64,000 bases of DNA. Origin: Opisthocomus hoazin (Eukaryota > Chordata > Aves > Opisthocomiformes > Opisthocomidae). The first letter of the stretch is position 1. Every line of letters starts with the position of its first letter. Positions 14,760 to 26,731 of this stretch are shown here, in pieces. The stretch lies in assembly GCF_030867145.1 (NCBI RefSeq), contig NC_134436.1, positions 6,262,001-6,326,000 of the forward strand, given 5' to 3'. The notes below the pieces were generated by a model, which saw only the letters and a program-made list of their open reading frames with translations, made no database searches and had not been told where the DNA came from. The translations under genes and the position numbers were made by a program.

Positions 14760-15870
14760 TTTATAAGCCCACAAGCTCCTGCGCTAACAGGGCAATAAAT
14801 CACATTTATATACCCCGTCGCCTACTGTTCGGAGGGCTGCGGTGCCGAGCCTGCCGGTCGGGCGCAGCGAGGTGGCAGGACCAGCCGCCGCCTTCCCCAG
14901 CCCTCCACCCTCCGCAGCACACGGTTTCTGCAGAGGAGAGGGCAGTTTTTGTTCCGCATCGGCCAGACGTTTGTTTTTGAAGTATCTGGAGAGGATTCCA
15001 GCCTGTGTCCCACCTCACTGTGTTCTCCCCAACTGACACCAATACAAGCACACAAAAGAGGGTTTTTCTTTTTACAAAATCAAACCAGAGGAGGAGGATG
15101 GTTTTGGCTATTTTCCTCGAGGAGAAAGGTTGCCCATCTAATAATCCCTAAATGGGCAGTGGGTTGCTGGGCTTTCATGTGTGCCTCTGAGCCTCCCCTC
15201 GCCGTGCCAGGTCGCTGGTTTTCTTTTCCGCGGAGTTGCAAAACCCCTGAATAACAAGGTTTGTGCATGGAAGTGCTGACACAAACCTTAACTACAGCAT
15301 CCTGAACATGATACCGGAATAAGGACGCTCCCTGTGTGGCCCAGCGTATGGATAAATAAAGCATTTCAGCAGCCAGGGCCGACAGATCATAAACCTCCAT
15401 GAGCATAAATACTAACAACAACCCAAAAAGATTAGAGGGCTTACGGGCGAGGCAGGCTGGGATGATTTAGAGTTGGGGTGGAAGGGTCATTATTGCTGAA
15501 TAGGTGGGGGCGAGCGGGCCAAAGAAATCAATAAACCATTCTGCTCCCAGCGAAGGAAGGGGCCACGCTAATTGTGCAAACACATTTTCCGTTTGAGGCT
15601 GGAGATCTCCGGCTCGCCCAACGCAGATGGATATCGGGGACTCGCAGCGTCTTGCTAAGCCAGAAGGACTTCGCCCCGAGACACGCGCCCCAGGAGCTCT
15701 GTCACTCAGAGCAGAGCTCACCTAAGCACTTGGCTGGGTGCAACTCGCTGCTGGAGGCAGCCTCAGAGCAGGCAATGTTCATCTCTAGCTCCCTTAATTT
15801 AATTATTGATGAACTTTATATATAGTTGGGATACGGATCTCTATTGCTTTCAGCATCTCTGTCAGGTCAG
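14760..15870. promoter_or_regulatory. candidate conserved non-coding block in FGF18 intron 2
   Basis: This block is richer in AT words than its GC-rich surroundings and has no usable ORF or repeat. It contains several developmental transcription-factor-like words: a HOX/FOX-like ATCAATAAACC near 15527, GCTAATTGTGCAAAC near 15567, TTAATTTAATTATTGATG near 15795, and a TATA-like TATATATAG near 15819. Such texture is common in long-range enhancers of developmental genes. The call is inference from composition and motifs only; no alignment was available. Confidence 0.25.
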
Positions 15871-16798
15871 CTTCTCCAGCGCCCAGTCCTAGCACCATAC
15901 AACCAACCAACAGGTCCTGCCAGCACCCGTTCTCTTCAAGAACCAAAGATGAGCTTTGGGACCAACTTCATCCCTAATAAAACAACCACGTTTGCACGTT
16001 GCCACGCCAGCATCGGCGGTGGAGGTGGCCCCAGAATTAGCCACGACAGATAGCTGCATCCTACAGCAGGGATGGGCACAAAGCTTTGCAGCCGGGTTTC
16101 CGGGCACACAGCTGCAGAGCCAGAGTCCAAAGGCGACAAGCCATTCGTCCTTTGCCTCGTCTCCTTTCGTCCTCCCTGTTCCAAAATCCTGCACCTTTTG
16201 TTGCCCACCTTCTTTCTAGGGAGCAGAGCAATGATGAAAGACATCAGCTTTGAAGAGCGAAGCCCATTCATAAACAGAATAAATACACAGCATACAAATA
16301 AATACCTATTTGTGCCTAATGGGCCAATGTACCTAAAAGCCCATCTTTACGACGTACCTCAGGAGGTCGTTCAGGGAACCAGCGAACACTGGCAATGCCC
16401 ATAATTCCCATGCAGAAGCCCGAGCACACAGCACGTACAGGTGCAAATGGTGATGATCTTCACTCCTGGCTGACCAGAACTGCGGACTGATGCTGGAGGT
16501 AAAAGCGCAGGAACCTGCTCTGGTACCTCTGTGCGAGCCAGTCTCCTCCTCCACTGCCTTTCCAAAGATATTTAAAGAAAATGCTCTCTACATTAGTCAA
16601 TAAAATAGCTCAAAACCTGCCCACGTCACATCCAGCTTACCGCCTGGAGTTAATGGGTTTCAACTTTACTTAGGATCCTGAGAGTTTTTTAAACCAGTGA
16701 TTTCATCTTCCCTCCAGAAATAAATTCCTCTATGGCTTCACTGCAAAAATATTCCTAGGAAAGGACAATTCTGCTGCTCAAGTACTAAAGACCACATT

Positions 16799-16815
16799 AA
16801 AAAAAAAAAAAAAAA
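16799..16815. repeat. poly(A) homopolymer
   Basis: A run of 17 adenines on the plus strand in FGF18 intron 2. No adjacent retroelement body or target-site duplication is recognisable. Confidence 0.85.
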
Positions 16816-18299
16816 GATTACTATTGAGCCTTATCAAAAGTATGGCATAAACCATGTGTTGAATTTAATCCAAACCAAACTGTCAATCTGCCTTCAGGAT
16901 CAGATATAACAAACATGTGAGCCCAGGGCCAGAAATGAAAAGCACGGTCTGTTTTCTAATAGAAGATTTGTACTGATCTCTGTGAGCTGCGCTCCTGCAT
17001 GGAAACCTTTACGCTGCAAATGCCAGACAAATAGGATTTCTTATCTTTCTGCTTTGTTGCGTTAGGGAAAAAGTTTCATTTGGTTGTAATGAATTTGGAT
17101 TGCAGGTTTCCCATTTTCAGGAAACAATTCTCAACAGTTTTGGAAAATAAATCCTTTCTGAAACATTTTAAATACAGGAAAAAAAGAAAAAGAGGCATCA
17201 CAGTCACAAAGGCGCTTTCCGAGGTTTGGGCTGCTGCATCCCCGTGCAGCTCGTGGGTACCGGGGAGAGCCCAGGACGCTTTGCTGCATCCATCACCAGT
17301 CACCGGCAGCGGGAAAAACTGGTGCTAGGGGGAAATTCAGGCCAGCCGTGGGCAAACACGGAAAGGAGACCTTATGACACGAAGCTGGAGATTCCCCAGC
17401 AGCCCTTGCTTTGGACCACCAGCATTCGTGCCTATGGCACCGGGACGCTGCAAAGCGCCATGCCTCGGTCCAGACACCCCCGTGGCCCTGCTCCCCGAGC
17501 ATCCTTCTGCAAGGGGACCTGAAGGAACGGCCCAGAGCCCCGCAGCGCCCGGCACACAGACGGTGCCAATGGGACAGCACCAACCGTTCCCCGCTCATTC
17601 TGGGAGTGCCCATGGCTCCCCACCGGCTCACGGAGCAGCTTTACGAGCTCAGCCTTGCTGGCCCTGCGTCAGACCTAGCACAGATTTTTCTTCGAAGCGA
17701 AACCCCACGACTTCACCTGGTGTTGTGCAGCTTCTTGGCACGCCCAGCAATGGTGTACGCTGGGGAAATCAGACTCCCAGAAAGCAATGAAAACCATGCA
17801 AATAATTTCCATTTTCTTGTTTGCTAAATTCAAATGGCAATTAAATTCATATTACCTACTCTTTCAACATAAAAAGCCCACAAGCGAGGCCTCCGCCTCT
17901 CTGGCAGGCTGTTCCCATCTATCTGCTCCCTCTCCACATCGGTGAACGCAGCCCGGCCGACCCAGGAGCTGGCGGCACCGCCGCGATGCTCCCGCTAGCG
18001 GGGTCAGGAGCGAGGACGATGCTTTCGGGGTGCCCCAGTCCCATCCCCAAAACGCTATTTCGACCTCACAGAATAAAGACTCGGTATAACCAGGGCGCAC
18101 CCTCCATGCCTGCCACAGACCGCGGGCACAGGCAGAGCTGCCCTCGCTCCTCCCTTCCAACCCGAGACGTCCCGGCTCTGCTGATCATCGAAAAGCCCGA
18201 CGGAGGAACGCGCACGCTCCCTTCTGCACTGCAAAATTTTCCATCGCCGACTGCCCCGTGGTTAGGCTGGCTTGTCGCACAGCAGAACGCCCCACACGG

Positions 18300-18620
18300 A
18301 GTTTCACGTCTAATTTGAGGCGAAGTTGGTAAAAGCACTGCCTGTTCGCCGGTTTTAAAAGTGCCGTGCGTGCGCGGCACCGAGCGGTGTTCCTCGATCA
18401 GACCCGCTGGTTTCCCTATTGATTGCTGGGGGGCTGTTTGCTATTCTGATCTCAGCTGGTCGGAAGTCTCCCCAATCACCGCAAGGTCGCGACCACGGGG
18501 TCAGAAACCTGCACTACATACATCATAATTTATTTTACAGATAATCAATACCGCGCTGCACACCATGCAATCTTACAGTACAGCCTCACGCCCAGGGGCT
18601 GATGCTGCTCAGACAGGATT
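18300..18620. promoter_or_regulatory. candidate regulatory block in FGF18 intron 2
   Basis: Mixed CpG-containing and AT-rich words sit in a short non-repetitive block: GTCTAATTTG, CCCTATTGATTGC, CACCGCAAGGTCGCGACC and AATTTATTTTACAGATAATC. No coding frame is convincing. It could be an intronic enhancer; that is inference from sequence texture and would need cross-species alignment. Confidence 0.2.
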
Positions 18621-21566
18621 GTAACCTTACAGCCTGGCAGCTTAAAGTGGTCAAAATCAGCTTTCGTTCTGCAGCTGGAAATCACGGCTGGGAGTACGCA
18701 CCCCGTTCGCTGTTAGTGTGGACATTCATATAACCGAGTCAAATTCTGCCTACGGTTTGAATCCAGCTTGGGAAAATACCCACTAGCATCTGCTCAGCTT
18801 TGTACCCGACAGTTGACCAGGAGAAGCCCAAGGAGCAGCACAGTCAGTGGGTTGCCCAGGGTCTGCAGGGACAGAGGTGACCCCAGTCCCACCCATGGTG
18901 AAGGAACCCACGCCATCGCAGCACCGCAGTGCCAGCTTCCCAGACCGGCCCTCTCGCCAGACGATGGATTAACAGCAGCAAAATGCCCTTCTATCGATAC
19001 TGCCCTTCATCCCATTTTCTCATTTACATTCCCAGGGCTTCGCATCCCGCCCGCCGTGCCCACAGTCACCCAGCACGCACGCTGCAAGCCCAGTTATCTA
19101 CCAGGCTTGCTGCTGCTCCCTGTATTTTTCTGTTAATTCTGGATTTCTGCGGAAGAGTAGCTTGGGGTATTCCAAAAGATACAACAGCTTTTTAACAAGC
19201 TGTCCTTAAAAATGATGCCAAAGATAGTATTTTAGCAGGAAAGCAAGAGATCTGAAATATGCAGCAGGGGAAAAAGGAACTGGGAGGAATACAGAGTGCT
19301 GGAAATACCTCGTAGGAAGAGCAATCCATTATTAATTAATTGCTGCAGTCTGGTATTTGTATCCATGCAATATGCAGTTCCCTGGGACCTTCACCAAGGT
19401 TTAGCATTCATCCACGATTTGGATTATAAAACACTAACAGAGGAATTGCAGGGCACACCTGGCCCCTCGGTGCCGTCCCCTCGCTGTGTGCGGGATCCGG
19501 CCCCTCAGCTTGGCCATCGCCGGGGGCTCTGCCTCTGCCCCGGTACCCCCAGTCTGCCCCAGCAAAGCTCTGCCTCGCCTTCCATCTCACCAAGGGCCAA
19601 GCTCTGCCTGGTCGCCCGACATCACCGGTGAGCAGGACCTGCCGGACTGTTCCCCACCGCCCGCTCCTTACCCCGCTTCAGCTGCCCCCCGAGGCAGGGG
19701 CTGTGATTACCCAGCACCGCAGCCTCAGATCTTCCCCCTTTCCTCCCAGTTTGCCTCCTACGCAGAGCTGACCCCAGCCGGCATCGCCGGCGGGCTCGAT
19801 GGGCACGCACGCAGCTGCGGCCATGGAGCCGGAGCAGCACGGCGCTGAGACAGGGGCTACAGGCAGGAGGATGCCGTTGGACGCTGTTATCGCACTCTGA
19901 GGTCATTTCGGATTTCCCGGCAGCTCGACCCCTTTCCCGCTGGCTGCAGCGGAATAAAGCAGATGGATAAGTCCATGAAAAAGCAAAATGCGTGGAGCGA
20001 GCAGGGTGCAAGCGGAGTCTGGTACAGGGCAGGGTGCTGTGGCGGGTGAGGATGCGCTGTCCTACGTGGAAAACACTGCCCTGCAGTTCAGCTCGAAATC
20101 CAGCTGTTTGCGTGGGCACAGCAGGCAGGGAGGTGTCGGAGCGCTGCCTGGGGAGCCCAGCCCCACGCCGAAGCCCCTGGCCAAGCGGGGAAGATTGGCA
20201 CGTCGGCTCCCACCCACCGCAGCCCCCGGCACGGCGAGGAGCTCGCACAAAGGGAAACACGCAGACCATGACAGGCTAAGCCTCCTCCTTCCTCTCTCCG
20301 TTCCCCTTTCTTTCTCTTCATGCTATGGCGAGGCTGCTGAATGCCAATGGGAAAATACTTTGGCAGAGCCAGACAGTCTTTTCTATTTTCGGTTGTTGGG
20401 GTTGTTTTTTTTTCTGACTTTCCCTCCAGCTGCTTCGCTGGATGCCTAATCCTCCGTGGACATCTGGAGAGGTACCAGGACACAGAAGCCACGTGCCAGG
20501 TAGGCAGCGTAACGCACAGCTCTGCGCAATCTCTGGTTGTACCTGCTGTCACGGCACAGCGGGTGATCAAAACACAAAAACGCAGGGAAGGAAAGAAAAG
20601 AAAATAAGGTTCGGACCTGTCGGGGCCATGGATTCCCACGGGGAGGCCCCCTGGTCTCAGCAGCAGAGCACGGGAAGGTCGCGCTTTGCAGCAGAGCATC
20701 TCTCTCCGAAGCATCTCGGGGGTCCCGCGTGCCGGCCCCATGGCAGCAGGAGGGTATTTCAGTGCCTCCTCGTGCCCGAGGTTTCCATCCCACCCTGCAC
20801 GCACGGCGTGACCTACCCCAGCCTTCCCAGGACCCCAGCAGTTGGCAAACCCCAGGGCTAAGGCCCTGGCAGCAGGTATCCATCCTCACATCCCCCTGCC
20901 TCAGCACCAATAGCAGCCACTCCGTTTTTCCCCCCCCTTTATAAATCACGCTGTTCCCTGAACACATTCTTCACCCATCACAACTAAAGTGTCCCTATCC
21001 GGGGAAAATCAAAGTGAGAGCAGCTACTGCTCAGCAAGGGTGGGGGGAGGAAAGGAGAGAGCGTGACAGGGGTTTTCCCAGCTCCTAAGGGAATACTTCC
21101 AAGGATCCAGGAAGTAGCTTTATAGATCCAAAAAAATGATTTTCAGCCCCGGGGGAGTCTTTCTCTCGAGCTCAGACTCCCGCAGCGGAGCGAGATATCC
21201 ACTCGCCTGGCTGAGCAGCTTGGCACTATCAGCTTACAGCAAAATCCAATATTCTGAGTGGCCACCTGAGTCCCCCCGCTGCTGTTCATCCTACCTGAGC
21301 CCCCAGGAGGTCTCAGCAGTCATCCCCCAACTCCCGCTGCCACCGGACCCACCACCGGCTGCAGCACCACGGCCGAAATGCACCCGTGGGGCTTGGGAAG
21401 CGTCACCCTTTGCCCGTTGCGCTCTTTGCTTTCCTGCCGCGGTAACGCTATGGCCAAAGTGCTCTAAGGGCAGAAAACAAACAGGGTTTGGGCAGGCATC
21501 CCTCCCACGAAACCCAGCACTGCTCCAAGCCCAGCATCGCTCGCCTCCGTCCCTGTCAGGTGCAAC

Positions 21567-21664
21567 AAGGAAATAAGGAATAGGAAATAAGGAAATGTTA
21601 TTTCCTATAATAAGGAAAGAAAAATAGAAATATTATTTCCAATGAGGAAAGCAAAATAGAAATT
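21567..21664. repeat. degenerate GGAAATAA tandem repeat with small hairpin
   Basis: Variants of AAGGAAATA recur about every 8-20 bases in the middle of a GC-rich intronic patch. At 21590-21606 there is a perfect 7-bp inverted repeat (AGGAAAT / ATTTCCT) with a 3-base loop. It looks like a decayed purine-rich microsatellite. Confidence 0.6.
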
Positions 21665-22409
21665 AAACAACCGTGATGCGTCCAGCTATCTCAAACAGGG
21701 GAAATCTGAACCCTGCACCTGCTATGCCCTTCTGCGTGCTTTCCTCAACAACACCCGAGTCCTCCTCTGTTTCTCCGAAGCATCCTGCACATCTCTAGAG
21801 CTTCGAACAGGAGGCAAACCGCAGTGCAGGCAGGTGTGTGGATCGAAGCCTCCGAGCAGCAGCTCCGCTTCGCTGCCCGTTGCCGCTACACACCCAGAAA
21901 ACGCCAAGCCCCCGAACGCTGAAGAAGTTCGCGTTCATTTCTGCCTCGCTGGGATGGGAATCTGGAAACCAGCTCTGTCCTTGCAAATCTTCCTGCTAAA
22001 CCTGTGTTCTCCTGCTAAACGTGCTCGGCGGGGCCACGCTGCCCTGCTCCAGCCCCGGCGACCGCTCCAAGGTCCCTCATCTTCCTCTGCAAGCCTGAGC
22101 TCCCCGAAGATGGGGAGGCAGAAGCAGGGCGCGAGGGGCAGCTTTGGAGCACGACACCACGTAGACCGGTGCGAGGAGTCCGCAGGGGGGAACACAAATC
22201 CCTTGCCGCGAGCAGCGCGGTCGCTTGCAGGAGTGCAAGGGGATTTTGATCGGGAACAGACGATCTAATACACAACCAAGCCCTGCCTCTGCGGGTCGCA
22301 GGCTGGCGGAGCCACACGAGCAGGCACTGCACCCGCCATTCCAGCAGCGTGGACCATCTCACCCGCTCCAGCCCGTGATGGGCTCACGCCCTTCATCAAC
22401 ATCGCCGAG

Positions 22410-22510
22410 CTCCTCCTCCTCTAATTAAATCAGGCTTTGCTCATGCAGCTTCTCTTGTCTTCTCACTGCCTAATAATTAAGATCGGCTGCAACCAGAAAC
22501 ATCAGCAGAA
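22410..22510. promoter_or_regulatory. AT-rich homeodomain-word cluster in FGF18 intron 2
   Basis: Between two CpG-rich patches lies a short block containing CTAATTAAATC and CCTAATAATTAAGATC, both resembling homeodomain binding words, spaced about 50 bp apart. A regulatory role is inferred only. Confidence 0.2.
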
Positions 22511-24769
22511 ACTTCCCAGCCTTTCCCAGACCACCTTTGCTGTGTTTTGCCCTTCACAGTGCCTGTGCGTCCTCAACCCCGCACGCTCGCAGGGCAGGCC
22601 AGCTGAGGGGGTACTGCAGGAACCACAGTGGAACTCATGGCAGACGTTTCCACGGCAGAGCACTACCTCCATCGGACGGGGTTTGGACACCCTCGCCGAG
22701 CCGGGGGCAGCTGCCAGCCCGGGGATGCCATGCCAAGGACTCGGCAGTCCCAGTCCAGGCCAAGTGGAGATGGCAAGCGCCAGGCCCCCACCAAGCCTCG
22801 GCACGCAGGGCTTTGTGACGAGGAGCGGAGCGATACGCCGCATCCACGTAGCACCTGCCCTACCCCACAGCGGGGGCTTCAAGAGCGATGCGGCGGAGCC
22901 CGAGCCCCAGAGCCCCCGACCCCGGCAGCACACGCAGCCCTGGCCGCTGTCTCAGGAGAGATGCTCGTGCCACCCGAGGAGGGCGAGGGCAGGCGGGTGC
23001 CCACCCGCAGGGCAGCCGATCGGTGTCCCGGGGGCCTGGCCGCCCGCGGAGGAGCAGCCGGGGAGAGGGGAGGGAGCGGCTCAGCAGGCTCACGCCGCCG
23101 ACATGTGCTGCGCGCGGCGTCGCCAGACCGCAGGATCTGGCTCGCTGAACGCGTGGAAGCAACACTTCTCCGTGTCTCACTTTACAGAGCCCCAAACAAT
23201 CACTGTCTGTCGCTGCACAGGAGCTTCGGAGAAACATGAGTTGCTATTGGCATGGCGCACGGCAGCCTCCTCTTACACAACACCAGCAGATGTGAAAATA
23301 GCCCAGCGCTGCCTCGTGCGCTCCTCTGACCCCCTGTTTGCTTCTGGATCGGATTCCAAAGCTGGATCTTAACCTACAAGAGCCATAAAAAGCAAAGGAT
23401 TTGGCCCTATCAGGGACCTCTTCATAATGTAAGACAGATGCGCCTCAGGCAGAAGAACCCGCCGAGGTTGATCTGGGCGGGGAAGCGGCTGAGGCAGCAC
23501 CAGCCGCCGCTCCACGGCACGGCCCATACGCTGGCTGGCGATGCGCTGGAGGTGGCCCTGGGGCAGAAGAGCTGGAAGCTCTTGCAAACCAGGGCAGCAC
23601 CCAAAACCTCGCATCCTACCGCTCAGCCTACACCGAAGCTGCCTCCAGCCCCCACCTTCCCCCGGCAAAGGGGGACCTCTGAGCTCCTGAGGCCCTGTGT
23701 CTCCCACCCCGATGTCCCAAGGGCCACCAGGGCTGCCAGAGCTGGCACAGCATGGGAGATGCCCTCCATCCACACAAAATGCTCCTGGGGTTTCTCACCT
23801 GCGTGAAGAGCAGGGACTGACTCCAAAGCCAAACCCAAAACCACTCCGGGACGTACGGAGGGAAAAAGCACCTGGAGGACAAATTGCTCCTGGAAGTGCG
23901 AAAAGGCAGAGGGAGAATTGAACTGAAGGATGCTGAAGATAAGCGACAGAGGGGGAGTTTGGCAACCAGCAGTGAAAGGGCATCCCCAAGAACAACCTGC
24001 TTAAATAAACTAACCTCTCCTGTGTCCCCAGGGATACCCAGCGTCCCTGCTGCCTTCGGACTGCAGCAACCCCAAGCAGCAGAGGGACTTCCCGAGATGC
24101 ACCAGAAGAAAACAAGACGGGGACGTTGCTGCCACAGGGGAAGGGACCGGAGAATGAGCCATCCTCCTTGCAGCCCTGCAAGGTACGGGGCTGCGCTCAC
24201 GGCCAGCAGCACTCCCCTCCGACCCGCCACGCGCTGTGCCCCGGTGGCACCCAACAGCAAAGCCCGGAGAGGTCCTACTCGCCCGGGACTCTAAAACCTG
24301 CTCCTGGACACTCCTATCACCCTGACACCCCGCGGTCCGGGCCAGGGGACGCCTCAACCCTCCCACCCCGCACCCAACGGGGTCACCTACGGGTGGCTGC
24401 GGGCTCGGGGGCTGCCAGAAAGCCTTTAGCCAGCAGCTGGGCTAGCGGAGCGCCCGACTGCAGGCAGCTTGCACGGCAGCCTTTGTACTCCAGTAACGGA
24501 CAGATGATAGAAAATACCCCAGCCTTGGAGTTTTGTCCTGGAATACCTCTACCCCCAAGGCACGCTGGAGGGATTTTTACCTTTGCATGCAGAGCCACAG
24601 GGTCACAGGCAGCAGCAGAAGAGCGTAATTCCAAGACTAACACGTGGGACGACCCGCTGATCGTGGCTTGCACGGGAGGGCGAAAGGCGGCCTTAGAATA
24701 TAATCCATTTCAGGCGCTCTTAAATCTCCCCAATACAACGCAGAGCCCTTTAAGCAAAACTAAACAACT

Positions 24770-25060
24770 TCCTTTAGCCTAAATAAATATTAAACCTAAG
24801 TGATGCATTAATTTACTCCAGTTCACCAAAGGCTAACTCCTATCCAAACTGATCATTATAAAAGAAATCCTATAATCCCTCGCTCCCATTCAGGCTCAAA
24901 ACATGTAATCCCGTGAATAAATCCAGAAAGAAAGTGTAACAAAACGGGCAATAAAAACTTACAGCATTCACATCTTTTCATCTACCATTAATACTGTAAA
25001 CACTCACTTGCAGGCCCTCGAGGATGACTAATCTAACGCTCTGGCTCCCGACGCTCATCG
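24770..25060. promoter_or_regulatory. candidate conserved non-coding block near FGF18 5' end
   Basis: This AT-rich, repeat-free block lies about 1.7 kb downstream of FGF18 coding exon 2 (minus strand). It contains many TAAT/ATTA words (AAATAAATATTAAACC, GATGCATTAATTTACTCC, GATCATTATAAAAG, CTACCATTAATACTG). At its right end is a donor-like CAAGTGAGTG on the minus strand at about 25011. It is a candidate intronic enhancer, or less likely an unannotated non-coding exon. Inference only. Confidence 0.25.
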
Positions 25061-26694
25061 CCGCGAGCGCTCGACTCTCGGTGTGACACCCAGCGAGCTC
25101 CACAACCCCCCGGGACGCCGCTGCTGCGCCCATCAGCAGCGCATCCCCGCCCCGGACCCCGCACAACGCTGCAAAACCAGCACGGAATGGAGCAAGTATG
25201 GTTCTAATCGCACCAGAGTGCAGAGCTTTTGCTTCTTTTCTTTTTTTTTTTATATTATTTTATTGCTTTGGAAGCCTGCGAGCTCCAACTGTATAAATGC
25301 CAATAACTTCCCAAGTTTTAAGGCTGCTGAAGTAAGAGATCAGATTTTAGCAAGTGCTTTCCAGGCAGCCGGCCAAACTTTTTCTGATTCACTAAAAGCA
25401 CCAAAGGGAGGGGGGGAGAGGGAGGGGGCTGGAGGGCTGATTAACTTCAGTTACCGCACAAGCGCAAAAAAATGTCTCCCCGCCGCAAAGGGTGCCGTCG
25501 CTGCGAGCCCTGCGCAGCCTGTGATTCCTTGGGCTCGGTGGGGAAGAAAAAAAATCGCACCGGAGAAATACGGCAAACGCCTTCCAACCGCAGGGTAATT
25601 TACAGCCGTGGATCCTGTCCCGGCGAGGAGGCTGCTCCGCCGAGGGAGGCTCTGCTGGCGCGCGGCTCCAGCCGCCCCGCGCACCGGGGATGGGAAAAGC
25701 CAGCGTGACCGGGGATGTTTTGGAGGGGTGGGGTAGCAGGGGATGGGGCTGGTTGGGCTTTTAGCTGGGCCGGAGGGATGGAGCCCCCTCCAAGGCTGCA
25801 GCTGTGCTGACCCAGGCCCACCCCGGCCGCCGTCGGGTGTCCGCGGGCGGGCGAGCAGGTGCAATCGCGGCCGAAGCGCGGTGCGAGCGGCCACCAGCCC
25901 CATCGGGACGGTGGCCTGGAGCCACCGGCACAGCGGCACCTGCTCTGCCCGGCCCCACAGGTGGGTCTGCCCCGCGACGCCCACCTAACATCCCCATCCC
26001 GGGGCTGGGGGTCCGCGACCCTGCGCGGTCCCGGGGCTGTCGGGGGGCAGCCGCCGTCCCCGTCCGGCGGGCGCTGGGCTGTGGAGCCTCGCCGCCCAGG
26101 GTGTTCCTCCAACGGCTGCGTTCCTGCCGAGGCAGGATCAAAGGCAGGATCTGACTTGGACGGCTTTCTACCGAATAATGGGGAGGGAGCAGGCAGCCTC
26201 CTTCTCCTGGCCAGGGAAACGCGTGTTTTTCAAAGTGTCGGTTTTTGGGAGCGAGTTCCCTAGCAAGGGGGGAGGAAATTAAAAAAGAAAAAGGAGGGCG
26301 AGCAGGAGAGCGCCCGCTCTTCCAAGGCAAGTGCATCAATCAACGCTGTGCGAGGAGGAGAGAGTCCAGCTCTCCCTCGCACATCATCAGCCGGGCTAAT
26401 GCGCTCCAGAGGACCCCGCACCGCGCACCGGCTGCGCCCCAGCCCGCGCCGGGCGCCCGCAGAGCCCCGGCACAAGCGGTCGCAGGAAAAGGAGCAGCCC
26501 CTCGCCAGGGCCGGTGACAGCTCCAGCATCTGGCGCGGGGATCGGTTTAATATGGCTATAAAAACTACGGGGGGGGGGGTGGGGGGTGGAAAAGTGAAAG
26601 CCCCAGCCAAAAGTGCCTGGCACTCCGAGGTCAGCACGCCGCCTTTGTTTCTGTTTTACAACCAAAAGCGAAAGAGGACAGAAAGGACACGTAC

Positions 26695-26731
26695 CTGTAC
26701 CTGAAAGCACAGCAGCAGGAAATGTAAACAT
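26695..26731 (-). CDS. FGF18: FGF18 coding exon 2 (37 nt)
   Basis: The acceptor CTCTCCAG lies just above 26731 and is preceded by a long T/C tract. One base completes the split Leu codon, then twelve codons encode CLHFLLLCFQVQ. The donor CAG|GTACGT follows 26695. Exon 2 is too short to show up as an open frame on its own. It is separated from exon 1 by a 314-nt intron (26732-27045) that is extremely AT-rich near exon 1. Confidence 0.9.

Larger units (their letters stand above)
1..26694 (-). other. FGF18: FGF18 intron 2 (5' part, open at left edge)
   Basis: This stretch follows the GT donor of FGF18 coding exon 2 (intron starts at 26694, gtacgt on the minus strand) and continues off the left edge. 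I looked on the minus strand for the FGF-core exons (signatures such as the YQLYSRTSGKH and YLCMNRKGKL regions) and saw no convincing match, so exons 3-5 probably lie outside the window. No other gene is supported. The many open frames of 60-310 codons overlap one another on both strands, lack recognisable domains and sit in GC-rich, stop-poor DNA. GC-rich, CpG-containing patches (about 17.2-18.5, 19.4-20.3 and 21.8-23.2 kb) alternate with AT-rich, repeat-poor blocks (listed separately). That it is intron is inference from the two upstream exons. Confidence 0.6.

Noticed and set aside
22437..23372. 311-codon plus-strand ORF and overlapping 203- and 143-codon frames
   Set aside because: Several frames on both strands are open at once in CpG-rich, stop-poor DNA. 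The product is low-complexity Pro/Ala/Arg-rich with no domain, and it lies inside FGF18 intron 2.
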